Of a stretch of DNA of 64,000 nt, positions 1 through 12,600 are shown piece after piece; within the stretch, counting starts at the first letter, position 1; the number at the start of each line of letters is the position of its first letter. Made by a program: the position numbers and the translations under genes. The stretch comes from Onchidella celtica. Lineage: Eukaryota > Mollusca > Gastropoda > Systellommatophora > Onchidiidae. The stretch is from positions 38,508,846 through 38,572,845 of the forward strand of contig OZ007575.1 in assembly GCA_963931925.1 (NCBI GenBank). Reading direction: 5' to 3'. The notes under the pieces are model-generated. The model did not search any database, was not told the DNA's origin, and saw only the letters and a program-made list of their open reading frames with translations.

Positions 1-3000
1 GTTACAAATGATGTAAATTTACTTAGAAAATTAAAATTAGGGAATAAAATGGAATCATCAGTCAATTAAACAGAGCTACAAATACATGTATATAAGCATA
101 TTGAAATTGAAGGGTAAAATAATTTAGATTAGAACTAAATTGGAGGGTAAAATAGATTAAAACTAGGTCAATGGCTTGCCAGGAACTGTACAAAGTTCAG
201 ATCATTTCAGAAACTGTCACCATTAGGTTTCCTTCCGAATCCCCCCCCCCCCCCCCCCCCCTCAACATATTTCGAGTGCCAAACTCTGAACAGAGAACAT
301 ATATACTTTCTGCCAGTCATGATTTTGCTGGGTGAAATTTCATACATCAAAATATTTATGTCAAATATAACACACCACCCAATGATTCACTCATTATGAT
401 ACCTCTCTAGAAGGCAATCTTAAGTTGGTTATCACTTCTACTTTTGACAACCTCGCTAGTGGTGTTCAGAAAACGACATATAATTATGTTAACATAGATC
501 TACACGAATGTCAGATACGAAGCATCACACCCAGAAACACACATAAGTGTGGCCTCAATAGCAGCAATACAAAATAACCCCAAAAAAAATGAACCAAAAA
601 AAAAACAACAAAAACTGCTAGATCATTCAGAACAGGAAAAATATTCAAAACCAAATCTAAATATGAATATGGCACAAGAAAGTTTAAGCGTCCTTCACAT
701 GCCCATACATTCTTCTTCCCAATCCTCTCTTCTTCCCAGACTTTTTCCCCCTCTAGTCAAGGGAATCTCCCACTGAGCCACAAAACTCAAGGTTGTCCAG
801 TGGATGTAGTAGACACACCAGCATGGTGTAAACGGGAAGAGATCACATTGTGGATGAAGAAGCAGTAAGCAAATTTGTAGCGGATAGAAAGGAGAAACTG
901 ACCGTAACTAGATATTAGAGAGACAGAATTAAGAAATAACAAACCCGAGAATTTACTGGTAGCGATTGTCATATAAGCTTTGGCAGCTCAACTGGATAAA
1001 CTGAACTAAATTTAGATCTCATGAATAGGACCAGCTTTTTCTTCTGGCTAGTATCATACCAAGAGTGGAAATGCAATGCATGAAAAGCAAAAACAGCATA
1101 ACCCTATTGCATTCATTTCCTCTGTATACAGGAATATCCAAGTTGATTAACCTTGGAAATCCCCTTTTTGGATGTACTCTTTGAAAACTAAGAGCTGGGA
1201 ATCCAGAAATCTGGAATGTGCCGGAAATGTAGCATCCATGGAGTGACATTATGATGCAATAATGATTGATGGTTATGACACTGGAGGTATTCGCTGCTGG
1301 AAAAACAGCAGCATATGCTCAAACTAACAGTCAGACAAATGTAACATTAAATGCTGCCTGACACTTGTCAAATGCTTATACATATATATGCACACTGAGG
1401 TTTGACAATTTACAATAAAAAATTTCACACTCCTGAGGGGCCAACCAGGCATCTATAGTACAGCCAGTCACCTGGTGAGTCCAGCTATCAACAGCCAATT
1501 ACAAGTTCATACAGTTGTTCAAACAGAATTAACATATGGACATAAGCCATGCACAAGCATATCCGTCCATTTCACTGGTGTTCATGACCTAAAAACTGTG
1601 GTTGCTGTTTTATACACAGAGTCCACATCAAAGCAGAAAAAACGTAAACTGTTCAAAATCAGCAAATGACTTCTCTGCACCTAAACACTGGGAGAAAGAA
1701 AGAAAAACACACGGAGGATCCAGAAAGTTAACCAATATATATATGGACTTCATGAATAGGAATAATTCACATGGACTTTTAAAGTTTCAATACTGGTGCC
1801 AATCAGATTCTCTGACACAGATGACACCCATACCCAAACTAAATAAGAGTCTCAGTAAATGAGTTGTTGGTAACTTGCCAAAGCATGCTGCCTGGAGACA
1901 ATAAAACAAAATTATCCAAAACAAGTAATTACCCTCTGAAAAATTAAAAGGCTCGATGAGACTGATATACCATTGTGGGGTATTCCATATACTGAATAAA
2001 TAAAACACTTCACCACAGAAAATTCACTCAAACTATTAAGCAATATGCGGGCTCCTTTTCTGTAGGACCTAAGCTAGATTATTCGCGAGCAGTATCATAT
2101 TCCGTAAAAAACACATGACACTGAAACAGACCTAAGCTCTCCCCCCCCCCCCCCTACCGCGATAGCATGAAGCCTGAAATGTTTGTCCTGGGGCAGATAC
2201 AACAGTATGAGTTGGTCACCATCTACGTCAGGGGATTTGATATTGCTGGTCTGATCTAACAGAATACATGCATTTCTGCATTTCCAACCAACTTACCGAC
2301 GGACAGAGCCTCTTATCTTGTAGGTTACAAGAGCCTTTCCAGCAGAATGTGGGTATTTGGACCATGCTCACAAAACTGACTAGTGTATACCAGACTGTGA
2401 CAGGCACTAAATCCTGACTACTCCCCTGCCTTTCCCCTTTCTTCCACTATACCACCCGCTGACTAATAATCAGATAGGTTACTTGCAGACAAAAACCAAA
2501 TTGTTGCTTATATGTAAATGCAAAAAAGTAATGAACTAGCAGTGAATATGTATATATACTGTCTGCCAATTGTCTGTGGATTTGAGCTGGAGATGATTCA
2601 ATATCATATTGTAAAATGCTGGCGTTAACTACTGGCAGGAATGGTCCATAATGGCATAAGCGATGTGTATACATTATGGTGCACTGTCTTTTCTTTACTC
2701 TCTCACAAAATAACTACTGGGTCAAAACACTTCACACTGGGCTCTTCTGATAAGGTGAGATACAAAAATAGGTCGAACTTTTTGCTGAGCCTCTAATCCA
2801 AGCATTCTAGTCCCACATACATTATGTCATCCTCTTCCTCACACACGCCTTCCCCTCAGTTTTTCCTCCTGTATACTGTCTTATCACTGAATAATGTGTG
2901 GCCTTATGCCAGGTGTAACTAGTTTCAGTGTTGACCATTGTCTTTATGAAGGAGACCAGAGCCACTGGGACTGGACTGGCCGGAGGATGATCATCTGACT

Positions 3001-3165
3001 ACACAGGCTGCAAATCAAACGGCCTCCTTAGCCAGGACCTGTTTTATATCCAGGTCCACTTGTTCTCAGAGTGAGGTAAATGATCACATAAATAACCATT
3101 TTTCATTAGATGTTGACATGTTCATTACTGATCACTAATAATCATCTCCCATCAAGCAAATGCTA
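1..3165. other. Non-coding flank downstream of E78
   Basis: I found no convincing gene here. Short ORFs are low complexity or lack recognisable domains. The stretch holds a run of 21 C at 241-261 and 14 C at 2141-2154. It is probably 3' flank of E78, perhaps with a longer alternative 3' UTR. Confidence 0.6.
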
Positions 3166-3171
3166 TTTATT
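3166..3171 (-). terminator. E78: Candidate poly(A) signal of E78
   Basis: AATAAA on the minus strand about 220 nt after the E78 stop codon. It is the nearest canonical signal, so it is the best guess for the 3' end of the transcript; other signals lie further on. Confidence 0.5.
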
Positions 3172-3388
3172 TGACTGTCCTGAGTTCCTTAATGTAATGA
3201 AAGCAAACACTGTTTTCTACAGGTGATTTAGCTGTAGTTCATGGTGGTTGTTTCAGCAGGTTGCGTTGTAGAAAAGTGCTGTTTCATATCAATGTCACCT
3301 GCTACTGCTGCCTGTCAGGTTGTCATGGTTGCCCCATTTGCTGTTCATCGCAATACATACATGTATGTCATTTTCACCTCCTGCTGTT

Positions 3389-3657
3389 TTACACCTGAAC
3401 ATCTGACTGATTCTTGGGAATATCATAAATTTCTGCAAACAAAGGGGGTAGATTTCCACGGTGCCACTGCATGCGATACCAGCGAATCAGATCATTGTGA
3501 GTGGAGCCCAAGGTTCGTAACTCTGGCAATTTCATGATGACCGATGCAAAGAGATTTTCCTCTGTGGAGTGATTACGACTGACCTGTAGCTTCAGTGCTT
3601 CCACCAGGCGATCTTGTATCCGTTCTACTGCTTGGGGGTCTGAAAGCCCCTGCCGAT
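3389..3657 (-). CDS. E78: E78 coding exon 8: end of ligand-binding domain, AF-2, stop
   Basis: Starts after TTTCAG. It encodes helices 9-12, ending with [20 protein letters not shown] and a stop. PLFAEIYDI is a good AF-2 coactivator/corepressor helix, so the receptor appears full length at its C-terminus. Confidence 0.95.
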
Positions 3658-6600
3658 CTGAAAGACATAAACGATAAAATGATAAATGTGACTTGCTCCA
3701 TCATGAGGATCACAATGAAAAATGAATTAGGCCTGTCTTAGGCTATTTTAGAATTAGTCTGGCAACTGTTGTTTAGATCAGCGATTACCTTTCAATGCCC
3801 ATACAGTCTGGCCATAAAAAAAGAGGTAGGGAGGTAGGTAGGTAATGTGTATGTGCGCACGCATGCATGCATGTGTGTGTGTGTGTGTGTGTAGGAGATG
3901 GATAAAGAGAAACGAAAGCCCCGGCGTATAAAGTATGTATGCGGCGCGAAGGGGGGTTTCTGAGTAGCGAATGTATGCATTTCAGTTATGATCTGTATTT
4001 AAAAATTTGGTTTAACTTAAACTTTCCACAAAATTAAGTTGTAGGATTATGGTAAAATGAAATAAAAGCTGACACTGCCAAATAGCATGCGCAAAATGCC
4101 ATTTAACCTTTCAGATCACCAAGGCATTATCATGGACTTTCACAATTTTGACAGCCATGTGCTTGTATGGGGGTTGCGATTAACACAGAGTTTATAAAAA
4201 GTATACATAGAAGGGGGGATGTCGCGAGAAGTCTGGACCACCTGACTTACCAGCTGTCGCTAGCACGATGCCAGTGAATAGACCTATCTCTGTGTCATTC
4301 AGCTGTAACAGGTTAAAGCCTGTTGCTACTTCAAACATGGAAGTCACAAAGTCCGGCTGGTTCACAAATGAAAAAATAAAATAAATAAATAAATAAAAAC
4401 TAAAAACGTTACAGTAACCTTCACTGCCTTAAAAAAGAGAATTCCATACATGATAATATGAAAGAAAAAAATATAATCTTATATTGGCATTTCATCAAAG
4501 GTGGCTGGAAAAAAACACATTGCAACTTCAAATCTACCCAAAGATATGACATTTTCAAAATTTTTTTTACATTACTGACCATGTTGGATCGATTGATGTG
4601 TTTTACATTAACAATTTCTATGTTGTTGTTTCCTAATTTTACAATTCACGAGAATCAGACTGTCTGAAAATAACTGAATGTATTACAGCCATATTTACTG
4701 AAGCAAAAACTACAGCCGAATTCCTTAAGTATGCACAAATTTACAAGTGGGTTTGCTTGGGCGAGAGTGCGTGCATGTGTATGCATACACTCACAGAATA
4801 GACAACAGCCAGTTCCTCCCTGGGTATGGAACTCCCATCCTCAAACACCACTACCCCTTCCTCCTTGCTAATCATGCGAGACATGCGAGTCAACCAGATC
4901 TCAAAGAAACCAGTTTTTATGAGAATTAACTGGTCGTCCTGAGAGAGATCAGGAAAATCTGCCGACGAAAGTAAAAACAACAGCAATAACAATCATTTGT
5001 ATTCAATCACCTGCTGGATGACCATATTCTGTTAACCTTAATAGTTCTGTTTCATTTTTGCAAATCCCTACATTTATGAAATTTGCGCAACAACCGTACA
5101 TAACCTTACATAATGAAGTTGCACAGTACACTGACGTAACCCCCTCTCACAAGCTTATTACCACTGACGTATTTAAAAAGCCATTATTATAGAAAAAACC
5201 CATTTCTCTTTTTTCTCAGGCTTGACACCAACAACAAAATGACAGCCAATATTATTCAGCAAAGCTTTAATCTTTCAAACACACACTTAGTCTAATTCAG
5301 GAAACCAGTCTGTCTGAAAAAAAAAAGCAGGCCTAAATGTATTATTGCCATATTTACAGAAGTGATAAAATATAAACTTATTTTGGTGATGATAAAAGCA
5401 GTTATTGATATCATTTCAGAACAAGATGACACACAAAATTTAAAAAGCTCCATCTGTATCAGTTGTCAACATAGCACATTACAAACAAATACATTAACAA
5501 AAATGCTACTCTGATTACAACTTCAACTGATGCCATTCAAGAATACCCACTTGGCACTCGTTTGGAGAATTCCACCACACTGTGTATAGATGGAGTTACC
5601 AAAGTTGCCAATTGCTGCCACATTAGTAGTCTCTGCATCTCCAGCTCCTCATTAGAGAACTGAAGCTGCCCACTGGCTGCAGGAATTTTGGTCATCTGCA
5701 CAAAGGAAGAGTGATAAGTGACAGTTTAAAGAGTGATCTATTACAAGTCTCTGCACTGATGAAACCCTGGCCCTTAGCGCGAGTTTGAAATATAAATGGA
5801 GTCTACACAGCTACAGTGGTTTGTTTTAAATCAACATAATCCATCTTTTCTAAGTGAATTGAGCTACCACGAGAAGAAGCTCACATATTCTGAATGGGTT
5901 AATAAAGAAATTTAAATACATTTATCTTTTGTACAGTTATTCTGTCAGTCTACTCCAAGTTACGAGTTCAATGAGGGGAAGACACATGACATTCAGTTAA
6001 ACAGGTCATGACACTGAAACTCATGCCACCCAGGAAAAGCCAGGTATCTTTGTCTGTACAACTATCAGCTCAACCTTCACATGAGATACAGGGTAAATCT
6101 CGTGCGCTGTAAATGTGTAAAGCCCGATTTGGTAACCATATTAACATCTAAGAAATCAGTTTAAACAGGGACTCACCAGTGTCGTTGAGTGGCGCACCAT
6201 GTTCTTCACCTTGTCTTCAGTAACTGCACAATGTGCATGATGTGCCTGTGAAATGCTGAGGATGACATCATAGATGGCCAGCTGTTTGCTCTCCAATGCT
6301 GTTTGGTCTTGACTAGAATCACTGGAGCTCACACTGTGGTCCTCCTGGCTCTTGGATCTCTTAGGGACTCGGCCATAGCGCACAGCTGATCATCATCATG
6401 AAACATCACCAGGAAATATGCAGGGGGAGAGAATACAAGATTTTGATCATATACAGTTTTTCTTGTACAATCATATCTATGTCGCAACTTTCTTGCTATG
6501 CAAAGGGAAGCATCAACTCTCTGTCATTTGTGAGCTCAACTCCACCGGGGAATCACTTTTTTTTTTTTTTTAAATTCCCACTTCTTATTCAAACAACTAA

Positions 6601-9600
6601 TACTCAACATGCTTAGAAAACTGCAGTAACATTATCAGTATAGAAGACAACCAATGATTTTAATTTATCATACTCTTCCATTTGTGTGTATAACCTGGTT
6701 GGGTTACAGATTTCTCACAAAGCATGAACACAAAATCTTAGAGACACATTATTCTTCGTTCTCTCATACATGATTTTCAAACTTGTCTAGCTTAGTTAAA
6801 AACTTTGTCAATGCAATTCCTGTCTAGGAATAAAACTGTAAGTTGAAAGTTCATTTTCTCTCACTGTGTAATATCACAAGATGAACAGAAAATAGCAGTG
6901 TATTGGTTCTAAATTGCAATATGAAGCCATAACATAGATATTACTATTAGTGATCCCGGCCACTGTTACTCAGATAGAATTTTTGACTTGCAAGGCTCAT
7001 GACAACATAGCAAGTCACAAATTAATTAATTAAATTCATATTCAACAGTTGAACTCTTGACTGGGCACAGACAGAAGAATGGGATTAAAATGATATAATC
7101 CCCTTTTTCTGCATCAATAAGGCTGTTTGCATTTACTGTTAATCCTCTAAGACCCTAAGCCGAAAGTACTATACGGCAAACATTTCCCGCCGTGAACGGA
7201 AAGGACTGTAATATTCATGATTCTGAAATTAGCAGAAAATCACTTAAAAACATGACAGTTTAAACATTTTTGAGACACACACAAACGATCATGACAAAAC
7301 ACTATTAAAAAAAAACACCGAAAATCTGTGGGGTCACAGCAAGGCTTGAAGTAAAGACAAAATGTTATACAACTTTTTCTTTTTGCCACATTTCAACAGA
7401 TCATTTTAAAATATCACTAACTTTCTTATTAAATATATACACAATTGTCCTATGTCCCATGTTTAAAAGCTTTCCCTTCTTCTTTCCCCTCTAACCCCAT
7501 TACCTATTTCTAGAGGAACTCCATTACTGTTCCTCTTCACAAAAGAACACCTACATAATGCACAACCACCCAGACCCATGTCAATTCCCAGTGTCTCTGG
7601 GTACATGAGAATGCTGTACCACTTGAACTGTCAATGTAAAATTATGCACAATCATGCAGGAGCCTTGGTGGACCACAATATCAGAAAGATAAAAACCATT
7701 GGTGGACGTACAATCCCTGGACATGCCCACAGCGAGACACTTCTTGAACCGGCAGTACTGACATCTATTTCTGTTCAGTCGTATAACCATACACTTGCCA
7801 TCACGAAGGCAGCGGTATTCTATCTGCTTCTGAATGCTTCGGCGGAAGAAACCCTGTATAGTTTTATTAGAGAGAAAAACAATTATACACATATAATGGC
7901 AATATCCTGTCACATGAAATAGGTACAGACATTGTAGATTATTTTTCTCACCAAACCTTTCTTAACATCATTATGGGCCCCCTGGCAAAGCAATACTATA
8001 CAGCCCAAACCTTAGGCAACTACTCAAAAACCAGTGCAAATTTGCATGCACGAGACCACCTAAACCCCTGGGGCCCCTGGGCAACTGTACAGTGCGCCCA
8101 TGCGTCAAAACAGCTGTTTCTAGCTCTCCTGGTTCCTGCATTCAATACCCTGCATGACACTTTCACTTCCTGTTATTGCACTGAACTGAATTTGGATGCA
8201 AGCAAGAGCTGCTGACCTTCTTATCACAAGAACAGATATGCATTCTGTACAAGTATGCAACTGTTAAACTGATAGATAAAATAAATAGGGCTTCTATTTT
8301 TCCCCAAAGGTCTGAGCTAAGTATCTTGGCTGGTATATCGAAACAGATCTCCCCCGGCGGTGGTACATACTGTAGTGTGATATGCCATTGTACTGCTGTC
8401 TCTTACAATAAAATTTATCCCCTATCACTGGCAATGCTAATAAACAAATGTAAAGACACAAAACAGAACAGGAAAGCTACAAGGTTACAATATGGTTTGA
8501 ATACAAAGTTAATGCAGGGCATTGCAAAATGCTGTATTTCTCTCTTTCTCTCAATCTGTTCGACCACATTTCAACTTGGCTGTGTTAATACAGTATATAT
8601 ATATATATATATATACATTCTCTGACGACTACACTACCTTCCCCCCCCCCCCCCCCAATCCCCTTATAATTATACTGAATAAGAAAAAAAACTTGTGGTA
8701 GTTGTGGCATAATGTCATGTTCTCTAACTCCAAAGGCAACTCCTGTGCAAGGTAATGTAATGTATTCTCCAACTTCTTCTCTGCCCATAATGGTCTCTCA
8801 TCCAGCAGTGATAAAGCCATTCTCCTCTCACTATTAAATTTAATCTGTTTGAGACTTTCCAAGATAGTGATTGTGTAATATTATAAAAATATGAGTTGGG
8901 CCTTGTAGTGGTTGTGGTGTAATGTCCTGTTTTCTAACTGCAGATGCGCTAAACCCAAATGCCATTCATGTACGAATGGGTAATGTAATGTATTCTTACA
9001 CTTCTTCTACCTATAATGATCTCCCACCCAGCAAATGGTGAAGACATTCTCCTCAGAACTACCAAATCTGTAGGAGACTTTCTGAGGTAGTGATAATGTA
9101 ATATTATATATGAATTTGGTTTACAAGCAAGGTACATCCTTTGTTTACAACCACAAGAATTCATTTATAGTACACCCTATAAATTACTATGTGCCTGCAA
9201 ATATTTTCATTGGTTTTATGACAGACTCATGCACTGTGGCAGACCTGCATTTCTGGGACCCTGAAGCTTGAACTATTATGGGGCCCCTTTGCAACCGGTA
9301 ACAATAGGGGTACATCAAAAATTCACTTATTAAAACAAATTCCTTCTTGGCCCCTCCGGATTAGGGGCCCTGAAGCTTAGGCTTCTTTAGTTTCACAGCA
9401 GATATGCCACTATGGATAAAAGGCCCTTCAGAAATGCAACTCAAATTCCTTCACTGATCCACTACTATACATATACAGTGAGCACTGGACTGTCTGGACA
9501 ATGGATAAGACAGCCTATAATTGAATCCTGTCAAATATAGAGATTCTGATTTACCACTTCAAATATTTATATATATAATATAAGACCTTACCTTGCATCC

Positions 9601-12600
9601 CTCACATGATGTAACCCCATAGTGGTAGCCTGATGCCCTGTCCCCGCATACTTTACATGGCACAACCGGTTGTTTTGGACTGTTGGAATCTGCTGCCTGT
9701 TGAATTTTGTCCCCATCTGAAATGTACATATAATAGTCACAACTCATTAGTCTGTGGCCTGATAAATTAATTCAGAACAATAAGATCCCCTTGCCAGCAT
9801 CACTTCCCCCCCACCTTTTCCACATATTGAAGTTCAATTTAGTAACAGAATTTGTACCTGTACCATGAGATACACACTTTGGCGGACGTGTTACTTTGCG
9901 GAAGTACAAGCCAGGACTCACAGAAAAGTTACCATACTGATTTAATATTACATATACATTACACATTCTTCATTTTTTTTATTGTTCAACTGTTTTGAGA
10001 TTTTTTTGTCTCCCCTTTTTCTTTGCGTTTCATTGTATCATTTGGATATTACTTCTTAGGCGAGGCTCTGCTACATACAACTTTCTCTCTTTGCCAATTT
10101 TTTACTTGGCTTTAAGCCTCACTGCGAACCCCAGTTTTTCTGCGGTTTCTATAATATCTCTGTATGGTGACAGTGTCCTTATCTGTTTGGCGACGGACCA
10201 GACTGAACTTCCACGGCCTGCACCCATGGACATCCATATAGCATATACTGTAGTGTCTAGTGTGTGGCTTTCCCTTCTGGACAGAGGGACAACAGTTTCT
10301 GCCTATAGAATTTCCCAGCGATCTGGATTTAGAAGCCCAATGGAAATTAGTGGAACAGGGTTACTGACCAAGTGATAGTCCTGTCTTCAGTGAAAAAGAA
10401 AGAAACAACCGAAAAACCATTTTTTCCTACCCCACAAAAAAATTCACAAAATTCATCCCGTCTGTGGGAATAAGAAACAAGAAGTTTATTTTCAAAGGGA
10501 CTACATTAACGACAACAGCAGTTATCTGAGTGATACTCTACAAGAGTTGGTTCAGTAATAAAATTTGGTAAGAGGTGTCTTTTCAGTATTTATCAAGTAG
10601 GGCCATCTGCCATTTTTCCCCTCCCCAGATGCCAAGTATTCTATACACCTCATTTTCAATATTCTGAGCGGTGCTGATATAAAGCTATCAAGGGCGCAGA
10701 GTATTTTTCTAATAAAATTCCACAACAATCATCGGCAAAAAAAAAAAAACAACGAAAATTAAGGCATGCTTCACACAAATGTGAAAATGGAGGAAGATGT
10801 AATGAAGAAAGAAAGAAAAAAATGATCGCAAGAACAAATTAAATGAGGAATGCAAAAAAAAAAAAGGGGGCAAACAAAAAATGAATGTAAATATGCAACA
10901 AAAAGCAAAAAAGTTCCGTGTATGTAAATACAAGAAAGAAACTGGGAAGGAATCAAGAGGGAAAGAAAGACAAACAAGAAGAACATATCCAACAGAGAAA
11001 AACCGAAGAAAGAGTGAAACAGAAAAAAAAAAGCGCCGGTGTCATTGGCCTGCTATTGACCTGGATATCGAAGCTTTTGCCCCGGGGTAGGCAGGTTCCG
11101 GTCAATATGTTCATTACTGACTCGGTGTGGCACAAAGTGAGTGCGACCGGGATGTCTCAATCAGAGGAGGACTGTTTCTGGTGACAATAATTATGGTTGG
11201 GCCTGGTTTGGGCATCAAGTACAGAAAAAACAAAAACACATGACTGCAATCATTCAGGAACCACTGTTTGTTCCTCACAGTTCTGACTCCCATCAATAAA
11301 TTAACATTGTGTGTTTCTTTGCGCGTGCGTGGGTGTATGTGTGTGTGTAAGTGTGCCAGCGAGCATGAACTCCCGTTGTGACAATGAGGCACCACCCACC
11401 CCTTCCTTCACACACTGGGCAAAGGGTGTAAACTAGAGTGAGTAGGCTCTCGACGTCGCGTGGGTGGTTGGTGCGCGCATTTGATAGGGCCTCCTTCTGT
11501 TCTATTCTGTCTACTGTCTTTTTTCTTCCCAGCATAATGTGACCGTAATCGTGTTGTGCTTTCTCCAAACTCAGACTTAACCTCGATGCCGGCGTTTAAA
11601 CTCAGCATGAGCAATCTGTATTCAGCCAAGACTGCGAGCAAACGTAGTTCGGATGTTCTTTTGTACTCTCAACAGAGTTTGAGCTCCGAGTCATGTGACT
11701 TATAAGACTTTACCACTATTCACACGGCGACAACTAGCACTGATTACCGACAGGTCTAACTGCAAAATAAAACACCGAATTGTTAGCAGATGAAGTGATA
11801 CCGTCAATATTTACAAAAATTTAAGAGTTCGAAGTTTGAAGTTTGATTTTGGAGAAGGCACATCGACACGACAGAATACGTAACAGAACGATAGGACAGA
11901 AGGAGACCCTCCCAGAAGCGTCCGCCAACCACCCGCACAAACACTGAACGAGTATTATACCAACAAAGGTATGGAATTTGAAAGAATTTTTTTTTAATGT
12001 TACGTCCCGTTAGAGCTCTGAAGGTGTAAGTGTGGATATTGCGACCCGTCACAGTACTGGCTGCTGGGATACCGATAGCATTTGTCCGGATAAAATGACT
12101 GAATGTACAAGCACAAGTTTTGGACTGCTAATGACCATAATTTCAGAGGCCGCCAAGATTAGTCTGCCGCTGGCTTTCTCCTGCAAAGAAAATTACGCTG
12201 ATAAGGAGATAATGTTCAGAAAACCATTCTCCCCCCCCCCCCCCATGCTGTGTGAATTTGTGATGCTTCATAACCAAAAGTGACGGGCAAGAAACGCCAC
12301 GAATTCATATATATTACAAGTACTCTGTTCTCTTGACCTATTTCCATATGTCGCGGTCCTGTGTAAACATGAAATTAATAGACTAAAACTCCCTGTTCTT
12401 GTGTGGGGACCGAAAGGCGCGCGGGGACAAAAAGAACGGGAGAAAGCAGAGAAAGGTGAAACCGTCACTGTTTCAGTATCCCCACGGCTGTCGTTTCCCA
12501 AGAAGGATGGATACAGTGATATATTCGGAGATGATTATGGAAAACCAAACTGCGCGCAGATAATCTTTCTAATTTTGATGCTGCCATGTGCATTTGACCA

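Larger units (their letters stand above)
3658..9591 (-). other. E78: Introns 2-7 of E78
   Basis: Between the exons listed separately the sequence is AT-rich and non-coding. Visible repeats are a (TG)n tract at about 3869-3892, a (TA)n tract at about 8594-8615 and 16 C at 8641-8656. At about 8700-9120 the phrase 'gtaatgtaatgtattct' and its surroundings recur about 240 bp apart, an old local duplication. Confidence 0.6.

Noticed and set aside
7578..7922. Plus-strand 114-codon ORF
   Set aside because: It is the shadow of the E78 second zinc-finger exon on the other strand.
10709..11184. Overlapping ORFs on both strands of a purine-rich tract
   Set aside because: They are Lys/Glu/Arg or Phe/Leu low-complexity translations of AAAGAAAG-type sequence without domains or splice support.
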